DNA of 19,443 nucleotides from Intestinibacter sp. (GTDB taxonomy: Bacteria; Bacillota; Clostridia; Peptostreptococcales; Peptostreptococcaceae). Shown piece by piece: positions 1 to 8,039 of this stretch (position 1 is the first letter of the stretch; each line of letters opens with the position of its first letter). The notes beneath the pieces are model-generated. The model saw nothing but the letters and a program-made list of their open reading frames with translations, did no database searches and was not told where the DNA came from. The position numbers and the translations under genes are program-made. The stretch lies in contig NZ_JALEXO010000127.1 of the NCBI RefSeq assembly GCF_022780145.1, positions 1 through 19,443 of the forward strand. Direction: 5' to 3'.

Positions 1-76
1 GACTCATTAGCTCAGTCGGTAGAGCACTTGACTTTTAATCAAGGTGTCCGGAGTTCGAATCTCCGATGGGTCACCA
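1..76 (+). tRNA. tRNA-Lys (UUU), copy 1
   Basis: Complete cloverleaf with seven-base anticodon loop CTTTTAA (anticodon TTT), T-loop TTCGAAT and encoded CCA. It is identical to the second Lys gene at 611-686. It begins at the first base of the window, so the array probably continues upstream. Confidence 0.97.
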
Positions 77-80
77 ATAT

Positions 81-169
<89 letters not shown>

Positions 170-171
170 AA

Positions 172-248
172 TGCCTAGATAGCTCAGTCGGTAGAGCAGG
201 GGACTGAAAATCCCCGTGTCGGTGGTTCGATTCCGCCTCTAGGCACCA
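172..248 (+). tRNA. tRNA-Phe (GAA)
   Basis: The acceptor stem TGCCTAG pairs with CTAGGCA. The anticodon loop CTGAAAA sits on a GGGGA/TCCCC stem, giving anticodon GAA. CCA is encoded. Confidence 0.96.
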
Positions 249-259
249 AAAAAAATTGC

Positions 260-336
260 GGCGGTATAGCTTAGTTGGCTAGAGCGTTCGGTTCATACCC
301 GAAAGGTCACAGGTTCGACTCCTGTTACCGCTACCA
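260..336 (+). tRNA. tRNA-Met (CAU), elongator type
   Basis: The acceptor stem GGCGGTA pairs with TACCGCT, with a G-U pair at 1:72. The anticodon loop is TTCATAC (anticodon CAT) on a TTCGG/CCGAA stem. It lacks the three consecutive G-C pairs of an initiator anticodon stem and the C1-A72 mismatch, so it is called elongator Met. CCA is encoded. Confidence 0.9.
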
Positions 337-344
337 ATTAATGT

Positions 345-421
345 GGGCCATTAGCTCAGTTGGTTAGAGCGCCCGGCTCATAACCGGTAGGCCCGGGGTT
401 CGAGTCCCTGATGGCCCACCA
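345..421 (+). tRNA. CAU-anticodon tRNA, probably tRNA-Ile2 (TilS substrate)
   Basis: The anticodon loop is CTCATAA (CAT), distinct from the TTCATAC loop of the Met gene just upstream. The acceptor stem GGGCCAT has C4-G69 and C5-G68, pairs reported as TilS recognition elements in E. coli tRNA-Ile2. This suggests lysidine modification of C34 and decoding of AUA. The anticodon stem carries a C27/U43 mismatch. Automated tools may label it Met. Confidence 0.75.
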
Positions 422-436
422 CATTAATTAAAAGAT

Positions 437-513
437 CGAGGTGTAGCGCAGTTTGGTAGCGCACTTGGTTTGGGACCATGGGGCCGGGGGTTCGAGTCCC
501 TTCACCTCGACCA
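437..513 (+). tRNA. tRNA-Pro (UGG)
   Basis: The acceptor stem CGAGGTG pairs with CACCTCG. The anticodon loop TTTGGGA gives anticodon TGG, and CCA is encoded. There is one T-T mismatch in the anticodon stem. Confidence 0.95.
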
Positions 514-522
514 AAATAATAT

Positions 523-600
<78 letters not shown>

Positions 601-610
601 AATAAAATAT

Positions 611-686
611 GACTCATTAGCTCAGTCGGTAGAGCACTTGACTTTTAATCAAGGTGTCCGGAGTTCGAATCTCCGATGGGTCACCA
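611..686 (+). tRNA. tRNA-Lys (UUU), copy 2
   Basis: Identical over 76 nt to the tRNA-Lys at 1-76. The identity continues six bases past the gene (611-692 equals 1-82), so it is a recent duplicate within the array or is kept identical by gene conversion. Confidence 0.97.
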
Positions 687-690
687 ATAT

Positions 691-765
691 GGCGACATGA
701 CCAAGTGGCTAAGGTAGAGGACTGCAACTCCTTCATCCCCAGTTCGAATCTGGGTGTCGCCTCCA
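691..765 (+). tRNA. tRNA-Cys (GCA)
   Basis: The acceptor stem GGCGACA pairs with TGTCGCC. The anticodon loop CTGCAAC gives anticodon GCA. The discriminator base is T and CCA is encoded, as expected for Cys. Confidence 0.96.
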
Positions 766-770
766 GACAA

Positions 771-847
771 GCGCCTATAGCTCAACTGGATAGAGTGTCT
801 GACTACGAATCAGAAGGTTGGGGGTTCGAGTCCCTTTGGGCGCACCA
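771..847 (+). tRNA. tRNA-Arg (ACG)
   Basis: The acceptor stem GCGCCTA pairs with TGGGCGC with one wobble. The anticodon loop CTACGAA on TCTGA/TCAGA gives anticodon ACG, a substrate for TadA deamination to ICG. CCA is encoded. Confidence 0.96.
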
Positions 848-866
848 TATTATAAACAACCATTGA

Positions 867-942
867 GGGATCATAGCTCAGCTGGGAGAGCACCTGCCTT
901 ACAAGCAGGGGGTCACAGGTTCGAGCCCTGTTGGTCCCACCA
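867..942 (+). tRNA. tRNA-Val (UAC)
   Basis: The acceptor stem GGGATCA pairs with TGGTCCC with one wobble. The anticodon loop CTTACAA gives anticodon TAC, and CCA is encoded. It is the last gene of the array and is followed by a terminator. Confidence 0.97.
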
Positions 943-944
943 GT

Positions 945-979
945 AAACCTTTAGTGATTAAATCGCTAAAGGTTTTTTT
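945..979 (+). terminator. Terminator of the tRNA array
   Basis: The arm AAACCTTTAG (945-954) is complementary to CTAAAGGTTT (966-975). The stem extends inward through a T-G wobble and GA/TC to a tiny loop and is followed by an uninterrupted T run. This is a canonical intrinsic terminator two bases after the tRNA-Val CCA. Confidence 0.93.
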
Positions 980-1292
980 GTATATAATGTTATTTTACTT
1001 ATTTTTAATGGACATTATTATAAATATATATTAGTTTTATGTAAATAATATTTCTATAATATATATTTGCGGGGTATTATTTATAGAAAAAAATTGAATT
1101 ATTAATAAATTTTAAAATTAAGACTTTTTTAGTAATATAATATATAATGGTATTATTGGAATTACAATAGTACCGTTGATAGCATTTAAATATATTGAGA
1201 AAGGAGAAGTCAGAAAATTAATATATATTAAAGGTGTATATTGAATACAATAACACTTTCATAAATATAAGCATTTCTGACATAAAACGAAT
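980..1292. other. AT-rich intergenic region with structured leader
   Basis: No credible gene is seen here. Besides the nested structure at 1201-1281, there is a separate hairpin at 1149-1174: GGTATTATTG pairs with CAATAGTACC through one G-U, with loop GAATTA. No T run follows, so it is not a terminator. TATATAAT at 1141-1148 resembles a -10 box, but no good -35 partner is visible. Confidence 0.5.
1201..1281 (+). promoter_or_regulatory. Shine-Dalgarno plus nested stem structure upstream of the orphan ORF
   Basis: AAGGAG (1201-1206) is a good ribosome-binding sequence with no start codon at normal distance. Two bases later GTCAGAAA (1209-1216) pairs perfectly with TTTCTGAC (1274-1281). The interior holds a 14-nt palindrome (1218-1231) and a hairpin with GTGT/ACAC and ATTG/CAAT arms around loop AATA (1234-1256). 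If folded, the Shine-Dalgarno would lie about 13 unpaired nucleotides from the TTG at 1293. The pairing is seen; the function is inferred. Confidence 0.35.
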
Positions 1293-1706
1293 TTGTATAT
1301 AATATTTGATGAGCAAATAATTGATAGTGATGAAATAAAATATTTAATAGAAAAAAATAGCGATTTCAAAGTTGAAAAAGATATGTGTAAAGCAACTAAA
1401 AGGGAAGATGTTTTAGCTTATCTATTGACGTTAGATGTCGATTTAATAAAAAAAGAAATCGAAGAAGAATATGATTTGCAGGATATGGAAATGGATGATC
1501 TATTTGAAGAGTATATGCAAATAGCAGAAGAAAAAGCTATCGAATTAGAAGAAATGATGCCTATGTATTCAATAATGAATGCAAGATCTTATAAATGGGA
1601 TATGAGCGAAAATAAAATAAAAACTGTAATAGCTATAGCTCATACTGATTTAGGGGTATTAAAACTTTCAGATGTTGTAAAAAGATTATTATCTGAAACA
1701 GATTAA
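1293..1706 (+). CDS. Hypothetical acidic protein (TTG start)
   Basis: This 137-residue reading frame is rich in Asp and Glu and has no recognised family. The N-terminal part (about 1-35) looks globular, the middle (about 50-90) is an acidic, probably helical stretch of repeated E/D/M/L, and a more mixed segment with KTVIAIAHTDLG follows near residue 110. There is no signal peptide, membrane segment or Cys motif. The frame is closed upstream by TGA at 1278-1280, and the only plausible start before the Met near residue 31 is TTG at 1293, with no adjacent ribosome binding site. A Shine-Dalgarno at 1201-1206 could be brought close by RNA folding. Codon use is like its neighbours and the frame is intact, so it is probably a real gene. 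No neighbour is close enough to suggest an operon or a role. Confidence 0.6.
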   Translation: MYIIFDEQIIDSDEIKYLIEKNSDFKVEKDMCKATKREDVLAYLLTLDVDLIKKEIEEEYDLQDMEMDDLFEEYMQIAEEKAIELEEMMPMYSIMNARSYKWDMSENKIKTVIAIAHTDLGVLKLSDVVKRLLSETD

Positions 1707-1792
1707 TAATATAGAAATAATAAATAATTAAAATGTGTTTATGACATTGTAATATTGCACGCTATTAGTAATTAATAAAATGTTGACATTAA

Positions 1793-1807
1793 ATTTTTGA
1801 GAAAATT
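1793..1807 (+). promoter_or_regulatory. CodY-box-like sequence
   Basis: ATTTTTGAGAAAATT matches the CodY consensus AATTTTCWGAAAATT at 13 of 15 positions. It lies five bases downstream of a consensus -35 hexamer TTGACA. No convincing -10 follows at 17-18 bp (TTAGAA or TAGAAA). CodY control of pyruvate carboxylase would be sensible metabolically, but AT-rich DNA gives such matches by chance. Confidence 0.25.
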
Positions 1808-1834
1808 AGAAAATAATAAATATTTTAATTAAAG

Positions 1835-1853
1835 TATAATAGGTAGATTTATT
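1835..1853 (+). repeat. 19-bp direct repeat, copy 1
   Basis: TATAATAGGTAGATTTATT recurs at 1922-1940 with a single G/A difference, 87 bp apart. Each copy starts with a consensus -10 hexamer, but neither has a recognisable -35 at 17 bp. Confidence 0.6.
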
Positions 1854-1921
1854 TTAATATTGAATGAAAATAATTTATCATCAAGAATATTGTTATATTA
1901 TGTAAAAATAATTTAATAAAA

Positions 1922-1940
1922 TATAATAGATAGATTTATT
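1922..1940 (+). repeat. 19-bp direct repeat, copy 2
   Basis: TATAATAGATAGATTTATT, partner of the copy at 1835-1853. Tandem weak promoters, a duplicated regulator site or simple AT-rich drift are all possible. Confidence 0.6.
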
Positions 1941-2168
1941 AAAACAATACTTTACTAATAGTGGCGTTTTGACAAAAAAATATTTGATTTATGTACATTT
2001 ATAATTAAAATAATGATTTTATTCATATAAATAGAAATATTTTAATATTAATTGTAAAAAAATATTCTAAGTTCACTTAAATTAAATATAGTGTTTTTTC
2101 AAAATACATAAATTAAATTATATATTGAAAGAAATTCTATTATTAATTAAGAAACTTGTTAAAACTGG

Positions 2169-2197
2169 TTTAAAATTAAATTGAATTGATTTATAAT
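2169..2197 (+). promoter_or_regulatory. Candidate sigma-A promoter for pyruvate carboxylase
   Basis: A perfect -10 TATAAT (2192-2197) lies 17 bp downstream of TTTAAA (2169-2174), which matches 4 of 6 positions of TTGACA. Transcription would start near 2204, giving a leader of about 33 nt that carries the G-rich ribosome binding site at 2225-2231. Confidence 0.35.
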
Positions 2198-2236
2198 CTT
2201 AAATATTACGATGAAAATGAACACGGGGGGGATAAA

Positions 2237-5200
2237 ATGCAAAAGAAGTTTAAGAAAATACTAGTTGCAAACAGAGGCGAAATTGCGATAAGAATATTTA
2301 GAGCATGCGCTGAACTAGGAATAAAAAGTGTTGGGATATACAGTAAAGAAGATAAATATAGCTTATTTAGAACAAAAGCGGATGAATCTTACTTAATAGG
2401 TGAAGATAAGAGTCCAATTGATGTATATCTAGATATGGATGGAATTATAGCATTAGCAAAAGAAAAAAATGTAGATGCAATACATCCTGGTTATGGATTT
2501 TTAGCTGAAAACTCAGAATTTGTACGTAAATGTGAAGAAAACGGAATAGCTTTTATAGGTCCTTCAGCTGAGATAATGGATAAAATGGGTGACAAAATAA
2601 ATTCTAAAAAAGTTGCACATTCTGTTGGAGTTCCTACTATACCAGGTGTTGATAAAGTTATAGAATCAGTAGAAGAAGCTAAAGAAGTAGCTAACTACGT
2701 TGGATATCCAGTAATGGTTAAAGCATCTAATGGTGGCGGCGGTAGAGGTATGAGAGTTGTTTACAACGAAAAAGACTTAGCTCTTGAATACGAAACTGCC
2801 TGTAGTGAATCAGAAAAAGCTTTTGGTAAAGCTGTAATATTCATAGAAAAATATATAGTAGACCCAAAACACATAGAAGTACAAATATTAGGAGATCAAG
2901 AAGGCAATATAGTACATCTATACGAAAGAGACTGTTCAGTACAAAGAAGACACCAAAAAATAATTGAATATGCTCCAGCATTTTCTCTAGACCCAAAAGT
3001 AAGAGAAAGTATATGTGAAGATGCTGTTAGAATAGCTAAAGGCGTTGGATATGTAAATGCAGGTACTTTAGAATTCTTAGTTGATGCAGATGGAAATCAT
3101 TATTTCATAGAAATGAACCCCAGAGTTCAAGTTGAACATACTGTAACAGAAGAAATAACTGGTATAGATATAGTTCAAAGCCAAATATTAATAGCAGAAG
3201 GATACACTTTAGATAGTGAAGAAATAGATATAAAATCTCAAGAAGACGTAAAAGCAAGAGGATATTCAATCCAATGTAGAATCACAACTGAAGATCCTAA
3301 AAATAACTTCATGCCTGATACAGGTAAAATCCAAGTTTATAGAACTGGATCAGGTAATGGTATAAGACTTGACGGTGGTAATGGTTGTGCAGGATTTGAC
3401 ATAAGCCCATATTACGATAGTTTATTAGTTAAGACAATTTCTTGGGATAGAACTTTCAAAAAAGCAATAAATAAGATGTTAAGATCTATAAGAGAATTAA
3501 GAATAAGAGGTGTAAAAACTAATGCAGGATTCTTAATTAATGTTCTAGAAAGTCCTGAATTCCAAGAAGGAAAATGTAGTACTAAATTTATAGATGAACA
3601 TCCAGAATTATTCAATATAAGAGAAAGTAAAAATAGAGCTACAAAATTACTTCAATTTATAGGTGATGTAACAGTAAACGAAAATCACTGTCAACAAAAA
3701 CCAGTGTTTACTACACCACATAAACCAATTATAAGAACTGATATACCTGACATTGAAGGAAGTAGACAACAATTACAAAGATTAGGTAAAAAAGCATACA
3801 TAGAAAAAATAAAAAATGAAAAGAAATTATTATTAACAGATACATCTATGAGGGATGCACATCAATCTCTAGTAGCTACAAGATTCAGAACTTATGACTT
3901 CTTACAAGCAGCACCTGCTACTGAAGCATATATGAAGGATTTATTCTCACTAGAAATGTGGGGTGGAGCTACATATGATGTTGCATATAGATTCTTAAAT
4001 GAATCACCATGGATAAGATTACAAAAATTAAGAAAAGAAATACCAGACATCTTATTCCAAATGTTATTCAGAGCTTCTAATGGTGTTGGTTATACTAATT
4101 ACCCAGATAATGTAATAACTACATTTATAAAAGAAGCAGCAGAACAAGGTATAGATGTAATAAGAATATTTGACTCACTTAACTGGGTTGAAAATATGAA
4201 ATTATCAATAGATGCTGGTCTAGAAACAGGAAAAATAGTAGAAGCTACTATGTGTTATACAGGAGATATACTAGACCCTGCTAAATCTAAATATAATCTT
4301 GAATATTACATAAATATGGCTCAAGAATTAGAATCATTAGGAACAGATATAATCTGTATAAAAGACATGGCTGGCTTATTAAAACCACATGCAGCTTACA
4401 GCTTAATAAAAGCATTAAAAGACAATGTAAATGTTCCTATACACTTACATACTCATGATACTAGTGGTAATGGTGTTGCAACTTGCTTAATGGCATCTAA
4501 AGCTGGTGTAGATATAGTAGATACAGCTTTACAATCAATGGCAGGACTTACAAGTCAACCATCATTAAATGCAGTAGTAGAAGCTTTAAGATTTGATGAA
4601 AGAGATACAAAGATAGACTTATATGGATATGAACAAATAGGCGATTACTACTATGATTTAAGAGAAGTTTATAAGAAATTTGAAAGTGGATTAACAAGTT
4701 CTTTCGCACAAATATACCAATATGAAATGCCAGGAGGACAATATTCTAACCTTAAAGCTCAAGCTGATAGTTTAGGATTAGCTGATTCATTTGATCAGGT
4801 AAAAGATAACTACCAAAAAGCTAATAAGATATTAGGAGACATAATCAAGGTTACACCATCTTCTAAGGTTGTTGGTGACTTAGCAATATTCATGACTAAG
4901 AATGGATTAACTGAAGAAAACATAATAGAAGAAGGTAAGAAATTATCATTCCCAGACTCAGTAGTTGATTACTGTAAAGGTATGATAGGACAACCAGTTG
5001 GTGGAATACCTCAAGATATACAAGAAGTTGTATTAAAGGGAGAAGCTCCTATAACTGAAAGACCAGGTAAATTAATGCCACTTGCTGATTTTGAAGCAGA
5101 TAAGAAATACTTAGATGAAAAATTCTCTATGGATTCTAACATAAGAAATATATTAAGTTATGAATTATATCCAAAAGTTTATGAAGATTACCTAAGACAT

Positions 5201-5683
5201 CTTCAAGAATACAACGATATATCTAAATTAGAAAGTCATGTATTCTTCTATGGATTAGATCAAGGTGAAGAATGTGATGTTGAAATAGAAGATGGTAAAT
5301 CACTTTCTATAAGATTAATAGGTATAGGCGATGTCAAAGAAAATGGATATAGAACAGTAGTATTCAGAATGAATGGTTCTCTAAGAGAAGTTGAAATAAA
5401 AGACAACAACTACTCAGGTCTAATAAAACAAGTTGAACTTGCTGATATGGATGATCCACTACAAATAGGGGCAGCTATTCCAGGTAAAGTTGTTAAAACT
5501 CTTGTTAAAAAAGGCGATGTAGTAGAAGAAAACCAACCATTAATAGTAATAGAAGCTATGAAGATGGAAACTAACATAGTTGCTAAGGTTGTAGGTAAGA
5601 TATCTTCAATAGAAGTTAAAGAAGGAGACATGGTTACTGATAAACAATTATTAATGACTATGGAAGCTGTAGAAGAAGCATAA
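2237..5683 (+). CDS. pyc: Pyruvate carboxylase
   Basis: ATP- and biotin-dependent carboxylation of pyruvate to oxaloacetate in the cytoplasm, an anaplerotic step. The 1148 residues hold the full single-chain architecture. The biotin carboxylase domain (about 1-455) has the glycine-rich ATP-grasp loop GGGGRGMR (166-173) and EMNPRVQVEHTVTE (292-305). The carboxyltransferase domain starts with DTSMRDAHQS (535-544). A linker/tetramerisation region follows, and the C-terminal carrier domain has EAMKMET with the biotinyl lysine near residue 1109. Length is normal for the family. ATG at 2237 follows a run of seven G (2225-2231) at good spacing and gives the expected N-terminus KKILVANRGEIAIRI; an upstream in-frame extension has no support. 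It is monocistronic, with its own candidate promoter and a strong terminator. Confidence 0.98.
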   Translation: MQKKFKKILVANRGEIAIRIFRACAELGIKSVGIYSKEDKYSLFRTKADESYLIGEDKSPIDVYLDMDGIIALAKEKNVDAIHPGYGFLAENSEFVRKCEENGIAFIGPSAEIMDKMGDKINSKKVAHSVGVPTIPGVDKVIESVEEAKEVANYVGYPVMVKASNGGGGRGMRVVYNEKDLALEYETACSESEKAFGKAVIFIEKYIVDPKHIEVQILGDQEGNIVHLYERDCSVQRRHQKIIEYAPAFSLDPKVRESICEDAVRIAKGVGYVNAGTLEFLVDADGNHYFIEMNPRVQVEHTVTEEITGIDIVQSQILIAEGYTLDSEEIDIKSQEDVKARGYSIQCRITTEDPKNNFMPDTGKIQVYRTGSGNGIRLDGGNGCAGFDISPYYDSLLVKTISWDRTFKKAINKMLRSIRELRIRGVKTNAGFLINVLESPEFQEGKCSTKFIDEHPELFNIRESKNRATKLLQFIGDVTVNENHCQQKPVFTTPHKPIIRTDIPDIEGSRQQLQRLGKKAYIEKIKNEKKLLLTDTSMRDAHQSLVATRFRTYDFLQAAPATEAYMKDLFSLEMWGGATYDVAYRFLNESPWIRLQKLRKEIPDILFQMLFRASNGVGYTNYPDNVITTFIKEAAEQGIDVIRIFDSLNWVENMKLSIDAGLETGKIVEATMCYTGDILDPAKSKYNLEYYINMAQELESLGTDIICIKDMAGLLKPHAAYSLIKALKDNVNVPIHLHTHDTSGNGVATCLMASKAGVDIVDTALQSMAGLTSQPSLNAVVEALRFDERDTKIDLYGYEQIGDYYYDLREVYKKFESGLTSSFAQIYQYEMPGGQYSNLKAQADSLGLADSFDQVKDNYQKANKILGDIIKVTPSSKVVGDLAIFMTKNGLTEENIIEEGKKLSFPDSVVDYCKGMIGQPVGGIPQDIQEVVLKGEAPITERPGKLMPLADFEADKKYLDEKFSMDSNIRNILSYELYPKVYEDYLRHLQEYNDISKLESHVFFYGLDQGEECDVEIEDGKSLSIRLIGIGDVKENGYRTVVFRMNGSLREVEIKDNNYSGLIKQVELADMDDPLQIGAAIPGKVVKTLVKKGDVVEENQPLIVIEAMKMETNIVAKVVGKISSIEVKEGDMVTDKQLLMTMEAVEEA

Positions 5684-5698
5684 AAATAAATTATTTTC

Positions 5699-5743
5699 AA
5701 AAAGGAATTTTGCAAATTAATTTTGCGAGGTTCCTTTTTTTTT
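5699..5743 (+). terminator. Terminator of pyc
   Basis: AAAAAGGAA followed by TTTTGCAAA (5699-5716) pairs with TTTGCGAGG and TTCCTTTTT (5722-5739) as one continuous stem with a few G-U pairs and loop TTAAT. It ends in nine T. The A and T tracts would let it fold on either strand. Confidence 0.93.
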
Positions 5744-6045
5744 ATATAGAAAAATAATAAATATAATTATATTTATTTGAAATCTAATGTTCGTAGTATA
5801 TTAAATTCAGTATACAATAAAATAATAATAATATTGAAATTACAGTAAAAAATTTAGAAATAAAAAAGGAAAATTATACTTATATGTAGAAATATATTTA
5901 ACTATAAAGTAAATAATATTTTTTGTTATGGGATATAATGTAATAAAAAAGTATTGTTTATTAAATTAAGATATAAAAATATAGAAATAAAAATATTAAG
6001 GAAATACGACTTAAATTTTTAAAACAAACAAAGGTAGGTGCTCTT
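5744..6045. other. AT-rich gap upstream of the EF-G paralogue
   Basis: No gene or clear structured RNA is seen. The best promoter hint is a consensus TATAAT at 5934-5939 without a convincing -35. The ribosome binding site AAAGGTAGGTG (6030-6040) precedes the start at 6046. Confidence 0.4.
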
Positions 6046-7980
6046 ATGAAAGTGTATGATAGTAACAATTTAAGAAATATTGCGATTTTAGGTCATAGTG
6101 GTTGTGGGAAAACTAATTTAATAGAAGCAATCGCATATACAGCTAATCTTAAAAAGAAAATACCACAACTAAGTGATAAAACAAACATGACTTACAGTAT
6201 GGGTCTAGTTCCAGTAGAATACAATGGTATCAAATATAATTTATTAGATACTCCTGGATACTTCGATTTCTGTGGAGAAGTAATTTCATCTCTAAAAGCT
6301 TGTGCAGCAGCTGTTATAGTAATAGATGCTACATCTCCTATACAAGTAGGTATCGAAAAATCACTAGAAATGACTGAAAATATGCCTAAAATAATGTTTA
6401 TCAATAAAATTGATAACGAAAAGGCTAGATATAAAGATGCAATAGACATGCTAAGAGAAAAATACGATAAAAAAATAGTGCCAATGATAATACCTGAATA
6501 CAAAGATAAACAATTTGTTAAATTACATAACATATTAGATAATTTACAAGAAGCATTTGATGGTGACTTTACTAATCAAGTTTTAGCTATAAAAGAAGGT
6601 TTAATGGAACTTGTTGCAGAAGCTGACGATGCTTATTTAGATAAATATTTCAGTGGTGAAGAATTTACTGAAGAAGAACTTCAAAAAGGAATCACAATAG
6701 GTATAAAGAGAGGGGATATAATCCCAGTTATATGTGGTTCAACTATTAATAACATAGGTACAAAAGAAATATTAGAAACATTAGAATCATATATCTATCC
6801 AGGTCATATAGACAGTGAAGCTCCATTCAGAGGACAAGTATTTAAAACTATGATGGACCCATTCACAGGAAAAACATCTTATATCAAGATTATAGAAGGT
6901 ACTTTAAAGAAAGACATGGAAGTTATAGATATAACTCAAGATAAAAAAGAAAAATTATCTAACATATATACAGTAGTAAATGGTAACTTAGAAGAACTTG
7001 AAGAAGCTAAAGCTGGTGATATAGTTGCTGTAACTAAGGTCGCTTCATTAAAAACAGGAGATACTATAGCAGCTAAACCTGATGCTATACCACTAGATCC
7101 AATTGAATTCCCTAAACCACAAATTTACTATTCAGTTGTGCCTAAGAATAAAGGTGAAGAAGAAAAAATCGCTTCTTGCTTAAATAAAGTTGCAGAAGAA
7201 GACCCAACTATACATTGGTATAGAAATGCTGAAACAAAACAAACTCTTGTTGGTGGACAAGGTGAATTACACATAAATACTATTAAGAAACAAATTAAAG
7301 AAAAATATGGTGTAGACTTTGATCTAGAAGATATCAAGGTTGCATATAGAGAAACTATCAAAGGAAGCTCAGATGTTCAAGGTAAACATAAGAAACAATC
7401 TGGTGGTCGTGGACAATACGGTGATGTTCATATAAGATTCTCTAGATCTACAGAAGACTTTGAATTCGCAGAAGAAATATTTGGTGGATCTGTTCCAAAA
7501 TCATATATACCAGCAGTAGAAAAAGGTTTAAGAGATTCTATGCAAAAAGGTATATTAGCAGGATATCCAGTTACAAATATCAAAGCAGTATTATACGATG
7601 GTTCTTACCATGATGTAGACTCTTCTGAAATGGCATTCAAGACTGCTGCTTCTATAGCATTCAAAAAAGGTATGCAAGAAGCTAAACCAATATTACTTGA
7701 ACCTATAATGAGCTTAAAAATAACAGTTCCAGAAGAATATATGGGAGATGTTATGGGTGATATCAATAAGAGAAGAGGTAAAATATTAGGTATGGAACCT
7801 GATAACAAAGGAAAACAAATTATATTTGCTGAAGCACCTCAAAGTGAAACATTTAAATATGCTATAGACCTAAGAGCTATGACTCAAGGTAGAGGTCAAT
7901 TTGAAATGGAATTAGAAAAATACGAAGAAGTACCATCTCAAATAGCTAAGAAAATAATTGAAGAAGCTAAAGAAGACTAA
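6046..7980 (+). CDS. EF-G-like translational GTPase (EF-G2 type)
   Basis: A cytoplasmic five-domain EF-G family protein of 644 residues, against about 690 for canonical EF-G. G1 is GHSGCGKT (16-23), G3 is DTPGYFDF (68-75) and G4 is NKID (120-123). Domain II starts near residue 260, domain III includes GGQGELHI, domain IV includes GGRGQYGDVHI and YDGSYHDVDSSEMAF, and domain V is C-terminal. The G3 histidine that triggers GTP hydrolysis in canonical EF-G (DTPGH) is Tyr72; Tyr here is a mark of the EF-G2-like subfamily. Switch I (about 32-54) is shorter than usual and lacks the recognisable acidic/RxISI stretch. It is probably not the housekeeping fusA, which normally sits with rpsL/rpsG and tuf. 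Its role is unknown; a specialised ribosome factor is plausible. It is monocistronic. Confidence 0.9.
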   Translation: MKVYDSNNLRNIAILGHSGCGKTNLIEAIAYTANLKKKIPQLSDKTNMTYSMGLVPVEYNGIKYNLLDTPGYFDFCGEVISSLKACAAAVIVIDATSPIQVGIEKSLEMTENMPKIMFINKIDNEKARYKDAIDMLREKYDKKIVPMIIPEYKDKQFVKLHNILDNLQEAFDGDFTNQVLAIKEGLMELVAEADDAYLDKYFSGEEFTEEELQKGITIGIKRGDIIPVICGSTINNIGTKEILETLESYIYPGHIDSEAPFRGQVFKTMMDPFTGKTSYIKIIEGTLKKDMEVIDITQDKKEKLSNIYTVVNGNLEELEEAKAGDIVAVTKVASLKTGDTIAAKPDAIPLDPIEFPKPQIYYSVVPKNKGEEEKIASCLNKVAEEDPTIHWYRNAETKQTLVGGQGELHINTIKKQIKEKYGVDFDLEDIKVAYRETIKGSSDVQGKHKKQSGGRGQYGDVHIRFSRSTEDFEFAEEIFGGSVPKSYIPAVEKGLRDSMQKGILAGYPVTNIKAVLYDGSYHDVDSSEMAFKTAASIAFKKGMQEAKPILLEPIMSLKITVPEEYMGDVMGDINKRRGKILGMEPDNKGKQIIFAEAPQSETFKYAIDLRAMTQGRGQFEMELEKYEEVPSQIAKKIIEEAKED

Positions 7981-8001
7981 TATTAAAAAATGTATATAGG
8001 G

Positions 8002-8039
8002 GGAACTTATGCAGGTTTATTCTGCATAGGTTCCTTTTT
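8002..8039 (+). terminator. Terminator of the EF-G paralogue
   Basis: GGAACTTATGCAG (8002-8014) pairs with CTGCATAGGTTCC (8022-8034) with one T-G wobble and a seven-base loop. TTTTT and a T-rich tail follow. Confidence 0.95.

Larger units (their letters stand above)
1707..2236. other. 530-bp AT-rich region upstream of pyruvate carboxylase
   Basis: No open frame of note and no strong terminator for the preceding ORF were found. It contains TTGACA (1783-1788) followed by a CodY-like sequence (1793-1807), two copies of a 19-bp TATAAT-containing repeat (1835-1853 and 1922-1940), and a candidate promoter just before the pyruvate carboxylase start. The rest is low-complexity AT. Confidence 0.5.

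Noticed and set aside
1209..1281. 73-bp miniature transposable element with 8-bp terminal inverted repeats
   Set aside because: There is no target-site duplication and no second copy in the window; the RNA leader explanation fits the flanking Shine-Dalgarno and start codon better.
2076..2100. Weak stem CACT/AGTG with T run, as terminator of the orphan ORF
   Set aside because: It has only four base pairs with a 12-nt loop about 370 bp after the stop, too weak to call.
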